Shown piece by piece: positions 18,692 through 28,055 of a stretch of 53,634 bases of DNA. Both the position numbers and the translations under genes were made by a program. Position 1 is the stretch's first letter. Each line of letters opens with the position of its first letter. The notes beneath the pieces were generated by a model that saw nothing but the letters and a program-made list of their open reading frames with translations, was not told where the DNA came from and did not search any database. The DNA is from Sporosarcina psychrophila (GTDB lineage: Bacteria; Bacillota; Bacilli; Bacillales_A; Planococcaceae): contig DYWT01000259.1 in NCBI GenBank assembly GCA_020742515.1, positions 1-53,634 on the forward strand. The letters run 5' to 3'.

Positions 18692-19960
18692 ATGAATATG
18701 TTATTCTTGAGGAAACATACAGATTTTGGGGGCATTATTTTGAACAAACCACATTCCGGATATACAAGTAAAAAATTGAAATTCACACGCAATAGTTGGT
18801 TTCTTCTAATCGGGGTCATTTTCATTGCGTCCACACTTCGATCGCCTTTAACATCTGTCGGACCATTGGTTTCTTCCATTCGGGACAGTTTAACCATCTC
18901 AAATGTGCTGGCTGGATTCTTAACGACTATTCCTCTGCTCGCGTTTGCACTTATTTCACCTTTTGCACCGAAAATCGCGCGCCGCTTTGGTATGGAGCTG
19001 ACATTACTCGCTTCTCTAATTTTATTGACTGCGGGTATCCTAATTCGTTCTCTGGGTACAACACCCAATTTGCTAATCGGGACTTTCCTGCTTGGACTTG
19101 CCATTGCATTTGGTAATGTTTTATTGCCAAGTTTGATAAAACTTAATTTCCCGCTGCACATGGGTCTCATTACCGGAATTTATTCGGTCGCTATGAATTT
19201 ATCTGCAGCCATCGCGGTTGGCGTCAGTGCACCACTTGCCCATAATACTCAGTTTGGATGGAAAGGGGCGTTAGGCATCTGGGCACTGCTAACATTTATC
19301 GCTTTGCTCGTCTGGCTTCCGCAACTTAAAAACAAAAAATCGCCAGGTTCCTTGGAGGTTCCATTGGAAAAAGACAAAACGCCCTCTTTATGGCGTTCCC
19401 CATTGGCATGGAATGTTACCTTCTTTATGGGGTTCCAGTCCTTGATATTTTATACAACTTCCGCCTGGATGCCTGAGGTATTAAAAACACAAGGAATTAG
19501 TGCCGATAGTGCTGGCTGGATGGTTTCTCTCTTGCAATTTTCACAACTTCCTATGACGTTCATTGTTCCGATTCTAGCGAGCAAAGTAAAAGATCAGCGC
19601 TGGATTGTAGCGGGGGTCGCACTGTTATACCTCTTGGGCTATGGAGGTATCATGACGGGCACTACTGCACTTGTCCCACTCTGGATGATCTTGATTGGAA
19701 TTGCGGGCGGCGCAGCATTTGGACTTTCCATGATGTTCTTCTCATTAAGAACACGGACACCACATGAAGCAGCAGATCTATCAGGTATGGCACAGTCCTT
19801 CGGCTATTCGCTTGCAGCGATTGGACCAGTACTATTCGGATTGTTACATGATTTCACATCAGGCTGGACGGTGCCAATGCTAATCATCATCATCGCATCT
19901 TTAATCGTCCTCCTATCCGGCATGAAAGCAGGAAAGAACACGTTCGTTACTCCGGAATAG
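18692..19960 (+). CDS. MFS transporter, CynX/NimT family
   Basis: Twelve-TM major facilitator of up to 422 residues. LRSPLTSVGPLVSSIR near the N-terminus, the loop 2-3 PKIARRFGMELTLLAS, and RTRTPHEAADLSGMAQSFGYSLAAIGP in the second half are typical of the CynX/NimT (YycB-like) group that moves small anions such as cyanate, nitroimidazole or related solutes. Start is ambiguous: ATG 18692 or 18698 with a weak AGGCGAG, or TTG 18740 with GGGGG seven bases upstream. Divergent from xpt. Followed by a strong terminator. Substrate not predictable. Confidence 0.85.
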   Translation: MNMLFLRKHTDFGGIILNKPHSGYTSKKLKFTRNSWFLLIGVIFIASTLRSPLTSVGPLVSSIRDSLTISNVLAGFLTTIPLLAFALISPFAPKIARRFGMELTLLASLILLTAGILIRSLGTTPNLLIGTFLLGLAIAFGNVLLPSLIKLNFPLHMGLITGIYSVAMNLSAAIAVGVSAPLAHNTQFGWKGALGIWALLTFIALLVWLPQLKNKKSPGSLEVPLEKDKTPSLWRSPLAWNVTFFMGFQSLIFYTTSAWMPEVLKTQGISADSAGWMVSLLQFSQLPMTFIVPILASKVKDQRWIVAGVALLYLLGYGGIMTGTTALVPLWMILIGIAGGAAFGLSMMFFSLRTRTPHEAADLSGMAQSFGYSLAAIGPVLFGLLHDFTSGWTVPMLIIIIASLIVLLSGMKAGKNTFVTPE

Positions 19961-19984
19961 GTGCTTGGAAATAGTCACATAACG

Positions 19985-20020
19985 AAAAGGCTGTAAACCA
20001 ATATGGTTTACAGCCTTTTT
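19985..20020. terminator. Bidirectional terminator
   Basis: Fifteen-bp stem AAAAGGCTGTAAACC / GGTTTACAGCCTTTT between the convergent MFS and cstA-like genes. Confidence 0.9.
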
Positions 20021-20035
20021 CAAGTCATCCTTTTC

Positions 20036-21466
20036 TTAATCGACACCAATATCTGTTTCAATCTTATCTGCTTTGTTCTTCTTGGCTTTTACAAAGAACA
20101 TCACTGTCAAAATAACAGTTAAAACTAACCCAACGACAAATGATAGATTGAGATCTAAATTAAATCCTATCTTCTGATTTAAAATATAGACAAATACCAT
20201 ATAGGTGATAAACAGTGCTGGCACTAGCGATACAAAGTAATTCTTGCCTTTAATCAATAGATACATTGTCGCGATCCATAATGCTATAGCCGCAGTCGCT
20301 TGGTTTGCCCAAGAAAAGTATCTCCACAAGATGTTGAAGTCAATTTGTGTTAACAAAGCTGATATAGCAAACAAAGGAACAGCAATCAGTAAACGTTTCA
20401 ATAATTTTTTTTGATCGATCTTTAAATAGTCTCCAATAATCGTACGTGCCGCCCGGAATGCTGTATCTCCCGATGTAATCGGAAGTACAATAGCCCCTAA
20501 TACCGCGATCGTTCCTCCAATAGCTCCTAATAATGTCATTGACACTTCATTGACGACAGCTGAAGGAGTACCTGAATTAATAAATTCATTTAATGTCATT
20601 CCATCAAACATACTCATCGATGCAGCTGCCCAAATCATTGCGATAACAGCTTCCGCAATCATCATTCCATAAAATATGTAACGACCTTGAGACTCTTTTT
20701 CTACCGTTCTAGAGATAATCGGTGATTGCGTCGCATGGAAACCGGATAATGCACCACACGTAATTGTAAAGAATAATATCGGGAATATCGGTAAATTATT
20801 CGGATGCATATTTTCAAGACTTAATTCTGGAATCGTATAATCCGAAAATAGTAACGCTCCCCCGACACCCAGCGTTCCAAGCAAAAGAACAGCGCCGAAA
20901 TACGGATACAATCTACCAATGATTTTATCAATCGGAAGAATTGTAGATAAAAAATAATAAGCAAAAATAACGGCGATGATGATCCATAAAGCTACTTTGC
21001 CGTTTAATAATATACTTAATAAGGATGCCGGTGTCGTAACAAATACGGTCCCAACTAAAAGCAAAAGCAATAATGCAAAAATATTTACAATATGTTTAGA
21101 GACTTTGCCTAAGAATTTCCCAGCCAGTTCCGGAATATGCGCTCCTTTATTTCTAAGTGAGATCATACCAGTTAAATAATCATGTACCGCTCCGGCGAAA
21201 ATGGAACCTAAAACAATCCATAAAAATGCAACGGGTCCATATAATGCACCCATAATCGGTCCGAAAATCGGGCCTGTTCCAGCTATATTCAACAGCTGAA
21301 TCAACGCATTTTTATGTTTATTCATCGGCACGAAGTCTACACCGTCATTATTTTCATAAGCAGGCGTTTTCCTAGACTCAGCAGGTCCGAATATTTTTTC
21401 GATGACTTTGCCGTACGTAAAGTATCCTACAACTAAAAGTACGATTGACACGATAAAAGTTATCAC
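20036..21466 (-). CDS. cstA: CstA-family (carbon starvation/pyruvate) transporter
   Basis: Multi-TM CstA-family protein of 476 residues, the compact Gram-positive form (E. coli CstA is about 700). Hallmarks: GYFTYGKVIEKIFG, the NIAGTGPIFGPIMGALYGP block and GSIFAGAVHDYLTGMISLR near the N-terminus. Also seen are SGFHATQSPIISRTVEKE in the middle and LPITSGDTAFRAARTIIGDYLKI. Start is the GTG with AGGGGTG upstream. E. coli members act as peptide (CstA) or pyruvate (BtsT) importers. The adjacent LytS/LytT-type system favours pyruvate, by analogy with BtsS/BtsR-BtsT. Confidence 0.9.
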   Translation of the reverse strand: MITFIVSIVLLVVGYFTYGKVIEKIFGPAESRKTPAYENNDGVDFVPMNKHKNALIQLLNIAGTGPIFGPIMGALYGPVAFLWIVLGSIFAGAVHDYLTGMISLRNKGAHIPELAGKFLGKVSKHIVNIFALLLLLLVGTVFVTTPASLLSILLNGKVALWIIIAVIFAYYFLSTILPIDKIIGRLYPYFGAVLLLGTLGVGGALLFSDYTIPELSLENMHPNNLPIFPILFFTITCGALSGFHATQSPIISRTVEKESQGRYIFYGMMIAEAVIAMIWAAASMSMFDGMTLNEFINSGTPSAVVNEVSMTLLGAIGGTIAVLGAIVLPITSGDTAFRAARTIIGDYLKIDQKKLLKRLLIAVPLFAISALLTQIDFNILWRYFSWANQATAAIALWIATMYLLIKGKNYFVSLVPALFITYMVFVYILNQKIGFNLDLNLSFVVGLVLTVILTVMFFVKAKKNKADKIETDIGVD

Positions 21467-21608
21467 ATTTACACCCCTATTTCACTTTAATTAGACCAAA
21501 AGTAAGTCGCCCACTTGTAATACTCAACAATTGGCGAAAGCAGACTTTTCATCTATTCCCTTAAGAACATAGTATGAAGAATTTCTTCCTTCATGACTAA
21601 ATCGATAC

Positions 21609-21856
21609 TATATATATGTTGAACAAATGAGTGCAGCGTCTGCTCTTTACAAAGGCTTTTGGGAGGCCACTGAAAAAGTCCCAATGCTTAGAACGAATCA
21701 GAATTCCTGCTACTGTCGCTTCTATGCTTTGTGGATGCTTCCCGCGAAAATCCAGAAAGCGCCAAGCGTTCTACAATCCACACCCCGACTTACAACTCTC
21801 TCAATATTGAGCGCCACAGCAGATTCAATGGAATTCTTTAATTCAACATATATATT
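21609..21856. mobile_element. Non-autonomous TIR element, copy R3
   Basis: About 245 bases between inverted ends TATATGTTGAA (21613-21623) and TTCAACATATA (21842-21852), each flanked by further TA repeats. The interior matches R1 (GGAGGCCACT-AAAAA, GCTTTGTGGATG) and the 49660 region (GCGCCAAGCGTTCTACAATCC). No transposase. It sits between cstA and the sensor genes. The remaining bases 21467-21608 are the probable cstA promoter region, in which I could not assign boxes with confidence. Confidence 0.75.
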
Positions 21857-21973
21857 TAGTTTATAGGGATTTTTCTGATATAGGTGTGTATTTCCTTAAC
21901 ATGTCGAAATCATCTATTAACAAGTCGCTATAGGAGTTTAAAATGTATATGGACAAGCTAAATGATGGTCCAT

Positions 21974-22705
21974 TCATAATTCAAGACGATGCTGCAATTG
22001 TTTTGCATAATTTCTGCTGACAGAAAGTTTCTCCTTCCGGCCTTCCAATTCAAGCTGATAGGCCCCATTAAACCATGGAGTCAATCTTGTAACGTAATTT
22101 AAATTGACGAGATACCCTCTATGTATGCGGAAAAAGAAGAAAGGAACTAACCGACTTTCCAATTCTTTCAATGATACCTTCACTTCGTATTCTCGTGAAC
22201 TCGTGACAATTTTCGTCTCCTTTTCTTCTCGATACATATACAAGATATCTTTTAGGTGAATATAATCGATTTCTCCGTCCGCCTCAACAGCCAACTTTCC
22301 TAGAGTGCTTGCTGTTTCTGTCGGTTTAGATTGATACACTTCTCGCTCAATCCTGCTAATTGTTTGCTTCAACTGTTCCTGATCATACGGTTTCAATAGA
22401 TAATCGATCGCGTTAATTCGAAATGCTTCTGCAGCAAATTGAGGATAAGCAGTTGCAAAAACAATTATGGGAACTTTTTTGAATTCCTTCAATGACTTGG
22501 CTACTTCCATGCCATTCATTTTAGGCATTTCCACATCCAAAAACACCACCTCTGGTTGCAGTTGCAATGCTTGCAAAATAGCGGATTCTCCGTTCTCCGC
22601 CTCCCCCACCACTTGAATGCCGGTGAAATTTCCCATCAAATAAATTAACTCTTCTCGGGCATAACGTTCATCATCTACAATTAATGTCCGGATTGGCTGC
22701 ATCAC
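21974..22705 (-). CDS. LytTR-family response regulator
   Basis: A 243-residue response regulator. The receiver domain has DDE at about 11-13, phospho-acceptor Asp near 57 (VVFLDVEMP), ATAYPQFA and LLKPY. The C-terminal LytTR DNA-binding domain (about 140-240) shows [20 protein letters not shown] and [16 protein letters not shown]. It overlaps the kinase stop; either GTG 22705 or ATG 22702 can be the start, with GGAGGTGA upstream favouring the GTG. The class includes LytT, BtsR and YpdB; the neighbour cstA gene is the obvious target. Confidence 0.92.
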   Translation of the reverse strand: MMQPIRTLIVDDERYAREELIYLMGNFTGIQVVGEAENGESAILQALQLQPEVVFLDVEMPKMNGMEVAKSLKEFKKVPIIVFATAYPQFAAEAFRINAIDYLLKPYDQEQLKQTISRIEREVYQSKPTETASTLGKLAVEADGEIDYIHLKDILYMYREEKETKIVTSSREYEVKVSLKELESRLVPFFFFRIHRGYLVNLNYVTRLTPWFNGAYQLELEGRKEKLSVSRNYAKQLQHRLEL

Positions 22706-24447
22706 GCGTTCACCTCCATTTTAGGAATACGAAATGAAACTGCTGTTCCATTACTTATTTCACTGTTGATCGATAATGCTGCCTGTTCGCCAAATGTCAT
22801 CCTCATTCGGCGATTGATATTGAACAGCCCCATTCCTGTTCCAGTTTCTGATTCAATCTGATCCAGTCCCAATAGAAGTATCCGTTCTGCTGGAATTCCT
22901 TTACCGTTATCTTCCACTTTAATCTCAAAGTCTTTAACTAAATCGTGCACTGTTATTTTGATAATACTATCTTTTTCCATATCATTAATACCATGACGAA
23001 TGGCATTCTCTACGATTGGTTGCAGTGTGAAAGGCGGAATCATTTCAGTAAGCAGGTTATTATCTACTTCATACTGAATCGTCAGTTTATCTACAAACCT
23101 TGCCTCTATGATTTCTAAATAGGCTTTTACTTGCACGAGTTCCTGTTCTAAAGACACTTTTGATGCTGTAGTCCCTGTTACATTTTGACGTAAAAAGTAA
23201 GAAAGGGACGTCAAAAGTTTTCTGGCTTGATCAGGATCCGTACGAATTAGGGATATAATGATATTCATGGAATTGAATAAAAAATGAGGGCTCATTTGCG
23301 CCTGTAATGCTTTTATTTCAGCTTCTTTCGCTAACTGATATGCTCGATCAGTTTGTGCGATTTCCAGTTGGTTGCTTAACAAAGAGCTTAGCCCGGAAAT
23401 TAATTCAATACTAACATTGGTAATTGCTTTTTCAGATGGATAATACAATTTTAACGTTCCGATGGTCTCACCGCGCTGTATAAGTGGTGCAATGACCGCT
23501 GCCCCTAATGGACAGTCTGGATAATCACAGTGGATAGTACCATCAGTAACGACTATCAAACCGCCGTTTTGAATAACCGCTTTTGTTTCGTGCGTTCGGA
23601 AAGGATGATTGACTCGATGATGATCGCTCGCGATTCCAACATGGGCGAGTATATCCGTTTTACTGGTCATGGCTACAGCACTTGGCTGCAATTCCCGGTA
23701 GAGAATGTTGCATACAGCTAATGATGTAGTAGTATTCATACCTTTTCGCATATGGCCAAGCGTCTGGTCTGCAATGCGTAACGTCTTCTGAGCTTGAAGA
23801 GCAGTCACTTTTTCTTCTTCACCAACCACAGTGTAGACAATCAATAGAAACAGAGCCGTCCCGACACCGTTGGCCAGAATCATCGGTATACCAATGATTT
23901 CGACCAATGTGAATGCTTTTTCAAAAGGCCTTGCGATTAGTAGAATGACACCCATTTGCGTCGCTTCCGCTAGTGAGCCTATACCAAATGCAACAATTGG
24001 TCTGACAATTTTTCCTTTACGGTGGAAAGCACTGGCAACGATTCCAGCAACAATTGTTGAGACACCGCAAGCAATATCCGTAAATCCCCCCAACGTCATA
24101 CGGTGAATTCCAGCGATTAGTCCTGCGCCAATCCCGACTCGATATCCGCCCAAAAGTCCTGCAATGACTACACCAATTACGCGAGAGTTGGCAATCGCTT
24201 CGTCAGCCACTAATTCTGCCGAAACACTATTGAATTGTAATGTATCCGTATTGAGAGCAACGCCGAAATACGTTCCTAAAATACCAAAAAAGCCGAAAAA
24301 TACTATGGCAGCAAGCTTCTGCTTTTTATCCAACTTGTCGTGCTGAACCATATTTTTAAAGAATCGAAATCTGGTTAGAATAAATGCAACGGCAATAATT
24401 GTTCCTACCCTTTCCAGCATGGTGATAAGTAAGTCAACCACCAACAT
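22702..24447 (-). CDS. LytS-type sensor histidine kinase
   Basis: A 581-residue sensor. The N-terminal 5TM-5TMR_LYT domain (about 1-210) includes NSRVIGVVIAGLLGGYRVGIGAGLIAG split by TM helices. It is followed by a GAF domain (about 225-360), the His-kinase segment LQAQMSPHFLFNSMNIIISLIR with the phospho-His, and a HATPase domain (PFTLQPIVENAIRHGI, VEDNGKGIP, GTGMGLFNINRR). GGAGG lies almost against the first ATG, so GTG 24441 is an alternative start. Coupled with the LytTR regulator. LytS/BtsS/YpdA-class kinases sense pyruvate or related signals, which fits the CstA-family neighbour. Confidence 0.92.
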   Translation of the reverse strand: MLVVDLLITMLERVGTIIAVAFILTRFRFFKNMVQHDKLDKKQKLAAIVFFGFFGILGTYFGVALNTDTLQFNSVSAELVADEAIANSRVIGVVIAGLLGGYRVGIGAGLIAGIHRMTLGGFTDIACGVSTIVAGIVASAFHRKGKIVRPIVAFGIGSLAEATQMGVILLIARPFEKAFTLVEIIGIPMILANGVGTALFLLIVYTVVGEEEKVTALQAQKTLRIADQTLGHMRKGMNTTTSLAVCNILYRELQPSAVAMTSKTDILAHVGIASDHHRVNHPFRTHETKAVIQNGGLIVVTDGTIHCDYPDCPLGAAVIAPLIQRGETIGTLKLYYPSEKAITNVSIELISGLSSLLSNQLEIAQTDRAYQLAKEAEIKALQAQMSPHFLFNSMNIIISLIRTDPDQARKLLTSLSYFLRQNVTGTTASKVSLEQELVQVKAYLEIIEARFVDKLTIQYEVDNNLLTEMIPPFTLQPIVENAIRHGINDMEKDSIIKITVHDLVKDFEIKVEDNGKGIPAERILLLGLDQIESETGTGMGLFNINRRMRMTFGEQAALSINSEISNGTAVSFRIPKMEVNA

Positions 24448-24629
24448 GTCCTCCTTTCTTTGAAATCATTTACTGAACTTCCAAAACAGCATTTGACTAA
24501 ATTATACAACATCTTGCTATCAATATATATTTTACTTTCTATTAATACTTAAACTGAAAATACAGCCTTCCTTATCATGATAGTTACTCAGTTTTCCATA
24601 GTTTTAGTAACCTGCTTTACAACCATTGG

Positions 24630-24654
24630 GTTTTATTATTTGAAAGTGGGGTAT
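24630..24654 (+). promoter_or_regulatory. Sigma-B promoter of ysnF-like gene
   Basis: GTTTTA, 13-base spacer, GGGTAT: a close match to the sigma-B consensus, about 50 bases upstream of the start codon of a general stress protein. Confidence 0.8.
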
Positions 24655-24702
24655 TTTACTGACTAGCACCAACACTATAAAAATCTTAGGAGGCAAATTG
24701 AA

Positions 24703-25629
24703 ATGGCTGACAAAAAGTTTGTAGGTACATTCCAAAGTGAAACCCAAGTCTTGAATAAGATTGATGAGTTAAAAGCGCAAGGTTATACTGAAAAAGATAT
24801 TTATATTGTGACGAATGACGCGGATACATTATCGATTGTCCGTGGGGAAACTGATGTGGATCTCCGGACGCCTGAAGGTAACTGGATGGACAAGTTCATA
24901 GCTTTCCTTAGCGGAGATGAACCCGTCAAAGGCGCATTCACTAACATGGGATTCACCGAAGAAGAATCCAACCGCTATTTCAATGAAGTCAAAGCTGGCG
25001 GAATTCTTCTCTATGTGGACCGGGAATACGGTGATCTCTATGGAAATCCAGGGACGGACTATCAAGCAGGTTATACAGATCCTAACATCGGCTCAAATCT
25101 TGTTGTTGATGACTACGATAATCCCAATCTAGCAATGAACAGCCAAGGCTTAGGCACAGATGCAGAACGGGAAGAACATCTACGATTGCATGAAGAGAAG
25201 CTCAATGTCGACAAAGAACGCTATCAAGCGGGTGAAGTAAACGTCAGTAAGCATATTGTCGAAGAAACACAAACGGTAGAAGTGCCCGTCACACGTGAAG
25301 AAGTGTACATTGAACGACGTGCAGTAACTGAAGAGACTGCTGCCGGAGAGGTGTTTGATGATGGTGAAAATATTCATATACCTGTCATGGAAGAGCGGGT
25401 TGAAGTGACAAAACGTCCTGTCGTTAGTGAAGAAATCGTCGTTGGTAAACGTGAAGTCCATGATACAGAAACAGTTAACGAAACCGTGCGTCGTGAAGAA
25501 GCGGATATAGACCGGACGGACGCTGTACTAGATGAACGTGATGGAAAGGTCATTGATGCATTGGATACAAATCCGTTTGAGCAGAATGAATTAAATGATG
25601 ATCCTTTAAACGATCGCAAACGATTTTAA
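24703..25629 (+). CDS. ysnF: General stress protein, YflT-like plus DUF2382 (YsnF)
   Basis: A 308-residue acidic, soluble protein. Residues 1-110 form the general stress protein 17M (YflT-like) domain (KKFVGTFQSETQVLNKIDELKAQGY). An acidic linker and then the DUF2382 (YsnF/AvaK) domain at about 160-285 follow. The latter has alternating Val/Glu strands such as TVEVPVTREEVYIERR and RVEVTKRPVVSEEIVVGKR. AGGAGG precedes the ATG. B. subtilis YsnF is a known sigma-B regulon member, and the promoter here matches sigma-B. Molecular function unknown. Confidence 0.9.
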   Translation: MADKKFVGTFQSETQVLNKIDELKAQGYTEKDIYIVTNDADTLSIVRGETDVDLRTPEGNWMDKFIAFLSGDEPVKGAFTNMGFTEEESNRYFNEVKAGGILLYVDREYGDLYGNPGTDYQAGYTDPNIGSNLVVDDYDNPNLAMNSQGLGTDAEREEHLRLHEEKLNVDKERYQAGEVNVSKHIVEETQTVEVPVTREEVYIERRAVTEETAAGEVFDDGENIHIPVMEERVEVTKRPVVSEEIVVGKREVHDTETVNETVRREEADIDRTDAVLDERDGKVIDALDTNPFEQNELNDDPLNDRKRF

Positions 25630-25637
25630 TAGTTAAG

Positions 25638-25672
25638 AAAAGCGCAAGGCGCCTGGAGTCTAAACACTGCTC
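25638..25672. repeat. Short copy of the GCGC/GGCGCC-GGAGTCTA repeat
   Basis: AAGCGCAAGGCGCCTGGAGTCTAAAC matches, in two blocks, the module in the nudF-yqkF gap. A reverse-orientation fragment (GTCTAGACTCCAGCGC) lies at about 28031-28046. Confidence 0.6.
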
Positions 25673-25704
25673 AAGATTGAAAAACGGATAGTTTCTTATT
25701 CTTT

Positions 25705-25754
25705 AAAAAGGAGCTTGCTTAAGTAGATGATCTACTTAAGCAAGCTCCTTTTTT
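25705..25754. terminator. Strong bidirectional terminator
   Basis: Near-perfect 19-bp stem starting GGAGCTTGCTTAAGTAGAT, mirrored by its complement, with A-run before and TTTTTT after. It separates ysnF from the convergent PhnB-like pseudogene. Confidence 0.95.
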
Positions 25755-25775
25755 CGTTTTCCGGACTGACTTCCA

Positions 25776-26168
25776 TCACTTTTTTGGATAGTTCAATTGC
25801 CAGGAGACGCCGAACTTATCCCCTTCCCAACCAAACTTTTCACTGACCAGCGTTGCAGAAAGCGACATGAGGACTTGTCCGTCCTGTGATAGCTGTTCAA
25901 AAAGCCGATCAATTTCCGCTTCGCTGTCACATACCACAAACAGTGAAATGGAAGGAGTAAATGTAAATTCGTGGTTGATAGAACTGCCGATGCACAAGAA
26001 CGTCTGTCATTTTATCGTAAATGTGGATTGCATGATCATGCCGTTTTCTTGATGGACTCCATTTAGATTTTCCGATTGATCAAAAACGGATGTGTAAAAA
26101 TTCATGGCATTTTGTGCATTTCCGTCAAACATAAGAAACGTCGTTATTTTTTGGTCGGTAGTCCCCAT
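25776..26168 (-). pseudogene. PhnB-like VOC protein broken by a nonsense codon
   Basis: Reading the minus strand from the ATG at 26168 gives a PhnB-type VOC (glyoxalase/bleomycin resistance superfamily) protein: ITTFLMFDGNAQNAMNFYTS, then FTIK and a TGA. In the same frame it continues QTFLCIGSSINHEFTFTPS to the normal end GWEGDKFGVSWQLNYPKK. Family members have a two-residue turn (often NG) where the stop falls, so AAATGA here replaces something like AATGGA. Total length (130 codons) is normal. Apart from this codon the gene looks intact, so the loss is recent or the stop is an assembly or sequencing error. Confidence 0.8.
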
Positions 26169-26192
26169 AATTTATTTCCCTAACATTTTTAT

Positions 26193-26948
26193 TTATAAAT
26201 CAATTTCTAAAACAATCGGACAATGGTCACTACCTAGTATATGAGAATGGATAGCGGCATCTTTCAATAGAGGCTCTAGCTGATTGGAGGCGATGAAATA
26301 ATCAATCCGCCACCCAATATTCCGCTCCCTAACTTTACTCATATATGACCACCAAGTATATGCTCCTTCTAGATTTGGATTGAAATACCGATATGTATCG
26401 ATGAAACCTTCCCCTAATAGGTCCGTCATCTTGCCACGTTCTTCACTGGTGAAGCCCGAATTGCCTATGTTCGATTTCACATTTCGTACATCGATTTCCT
26501 GATGTGCGACATTCAAATCACCACATAAAATGACCGGTTTCATGTCATTCAGTTTCTTTAAGTAGTCTCGCATGTCGTTTTCCCATTCCAATCGAAATGG
26601 CAATCGCGCCAAATCCCGCTGCGAGTTTGGCGTATAGACGTTCACTAAATAAAACTGCGGGAACTCAAGCGTAAGAATCCGTCCCTCTTCTTGAGCATCC
26701 AAATCCCCTACACCGTATTTCACAGTCAATGGTTTTACTTTCGTGAATACAGCCGTACCTGAATAGCCTTTTTTTATAGCGTAATTCCAATATTGATGAT
26801 AACCTTCCAACTGCAAATCAATTTGACCTTCTTGCAGTTTTATCTCCTGTACACAGAAGATATCTGCATCCACCGTTTCAAAGTATTCTAAGAAACCTTT
26901 ACTAACACATGCCCTTAACCCATTGACATTCCACGATACTAATTTCAT
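26193..26948 (-). CDS. exoA: Exodeoxyribonuclease III
   Basis: Class II AP endonuclease and 3'-5' exonuclease for base excision repair, 251 residues. The AP endonuclease motifs are complete: MKLVSWNVNGLRA, the metal Glu in FCVQEIKLQE, NVYTPNSQRDLARLPFRLEWE, ILCGDLNVAHQEID, and the terminal catalytic Asp-His in GSDHCPIVLEI. AAGGAG precedes the ATG. Length and motifs match B. subtilis ExoA. Confidence 0.96.
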   Translation of the reverse strand: MKLVSWNVNGLRACVSKGFLEYFETVDADIFCVQEIKLQEGQIDLQLEGYHQYWNYAIKKGYSGTAVFTKVKPLTVKYGVGDLDAQEEGRILTLEFPQFYLVNVYTPNSQRDLARLPFRLEWENDMRDYLKKLNDMKPVILCGDLNVAHQEIDVRNVKSNIGNSGFTSEERGKMTDLLGEGFIDTYRYFNPNLEGAYTWWSYMSKVRERNIGWRIDYFIASNQLEPLLKDAAIHSHILGSDHCPIVLEIDL

Positions 26949-27085
26949 ATAGATTGACTCCTTTGGCTAACCTCTGCGAACTTACTTTCCATTCCTACTA
27001 TATCACAAAAGAACATACGTTCAATTTTTCGCATTTGAAAAACAAAACTTCTATTATAACTAACCTAGTTGATTGATTGATTTAT

Positions 27086-27283
27086 TCATCTCCAAAAAAT
27101 CCCAATAAGAACGATTGCTCCTAATAGAAATTTGCCGATCTGCCCGATTTGTTCCGAGGAGATAAATGGTTTTGGCGCAAGAAATTCCATTTCCTTGATT
27201 TCATTCTCCAAATGATCTATTTTGGCTTTAAGCGCCATCATTTCTTTGTCCAGATTGGTTTCCCATTCATCTTGTCCATTCAT
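27086..27283 (-). CDS. Small coiled-coil membrane-anchored protein
   Basis: A 65-residue protein: an acidic amphipathic coiled-coil segment (about 10-35, DKEMMALKAKIDHLENEIKE) followed by a C-terminal transmembrane helix (about 48-64, IGKFLLGAIVLIGIFW). GGGGGGA lies 7-8 bases before the ATG, which supports translation. Not recognised; tail-anchored topology is inferred. Confidence 0.65.
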   Translation of the reverse strand: MNGQDEWETNLDKEMMALKAKIDHLENEIKEMEFLAPKPFISSEQIGQIGKFLLGAIVLIGIFWR

Positions 27284-27385
27284 ATATATTCCCCCCGTTT
27301 TTTGATTTGACTTACTATACGGTACATACTCAAATTGGTTTCATTTTTTCATTAATAAACAATTCCCAACGGCTTTGTTTAGGGT

Positions 27386-27838
27386 CTATAACCCCCGTTT
27401 ATTGAAGTCCCCTATTTTCTCCAATATCTCGCTGTGGACACTAATATTCCATGCTATAAAGATGATAAGACTTACTGCATATACTAGTACGAACCATTTA
27501 AAATTTTTTCTTTGTCTTGCAGCTGATTGAAATATGTATGCAAATAATCCGATAAATAACGAGATTATAATCAAATCGGATTGCCATATTCGCTCTGCAG
27601 AATTAACAGGAAGCATTACCTCTTGTAAGATTTGTATAGTGTTATCTTCTTTAATTTGTACGTTATATATTTCCTTGTTGAAAAACCCTTTTTCAATCGT
27701 TATGAAAGATGCATTTTCATCTAAATTATAATGATAGCCAATCAAATTAAAATTAGTTAATATCGTAAACGATAGCAATAGTATCATCACAGGTATAAAA
27801 ATGAATCCAAGCGGCATCTTTTCAGCAGGCTTTAACAT
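27386..27838 (-). CDS. Small membrane protein, three predicted TM
   Basis: A 150-residue protein with hydrophobic helices at about 10-30, 85-102 and 113-131, and a 50-residue hydrophilic loop between the first two (NLDENASFITIEKGFFNKEIYNVQ). GGGAGGAGGA precedes the ATG. No family recognised. Unconnected to neighbours as far as spacing shows. Confidence 0.65.
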   Translation of the reverse strand: MLKPAEKMPLGFIFIPVMILLLSFTILTNFNLIGYHYNLDENASFITIEKGFFNKEIYNVQIKEDNTIQILQEVMLPVNSAERIWQSDLIIISLFIGLFAYIFQSAARQRKNFKWFVLVYAVSLIIFIAWNISVHSEILEKIGDFNKRGL

Positions 27839-27932
27839 AATTATTCCTCCTCCCGTAATTATCGTTAGTTATTCTATTTTATTCACGATAGTTATGGGAA
27901 TACCTCTTTAATTTGGAGAAGAATTTGCAATA

Positions 27933-27981
27933 CGAAAAATGCCTGTACTGAACACAACTTCAAATTGTGTTTAGCACAGGC
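27933..27981 (-). terminator. Terminator after the lipoprotein gene
   Basis: Long stem GCCTGTGCTAAACACAA / TTGTGTTCAGTACAGGC (two mismatches) followed by ATTTTTC on the minus strand. Confidence 0.85.
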
Positions 27982-28055
27982 AAGGCAGTATTTATTTAAA
28001 GAGAAGAAAGTATACGTTTTTCACTTGGTGCGGTGTCTAGACTCCAGCGCTATTC

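Noticed and set aside
21467-21608. LytTR direct repeats or a cre site upstream of cstA
   Set aside because: Looked for on both strands; only weak partial matches, so no site is claimed.
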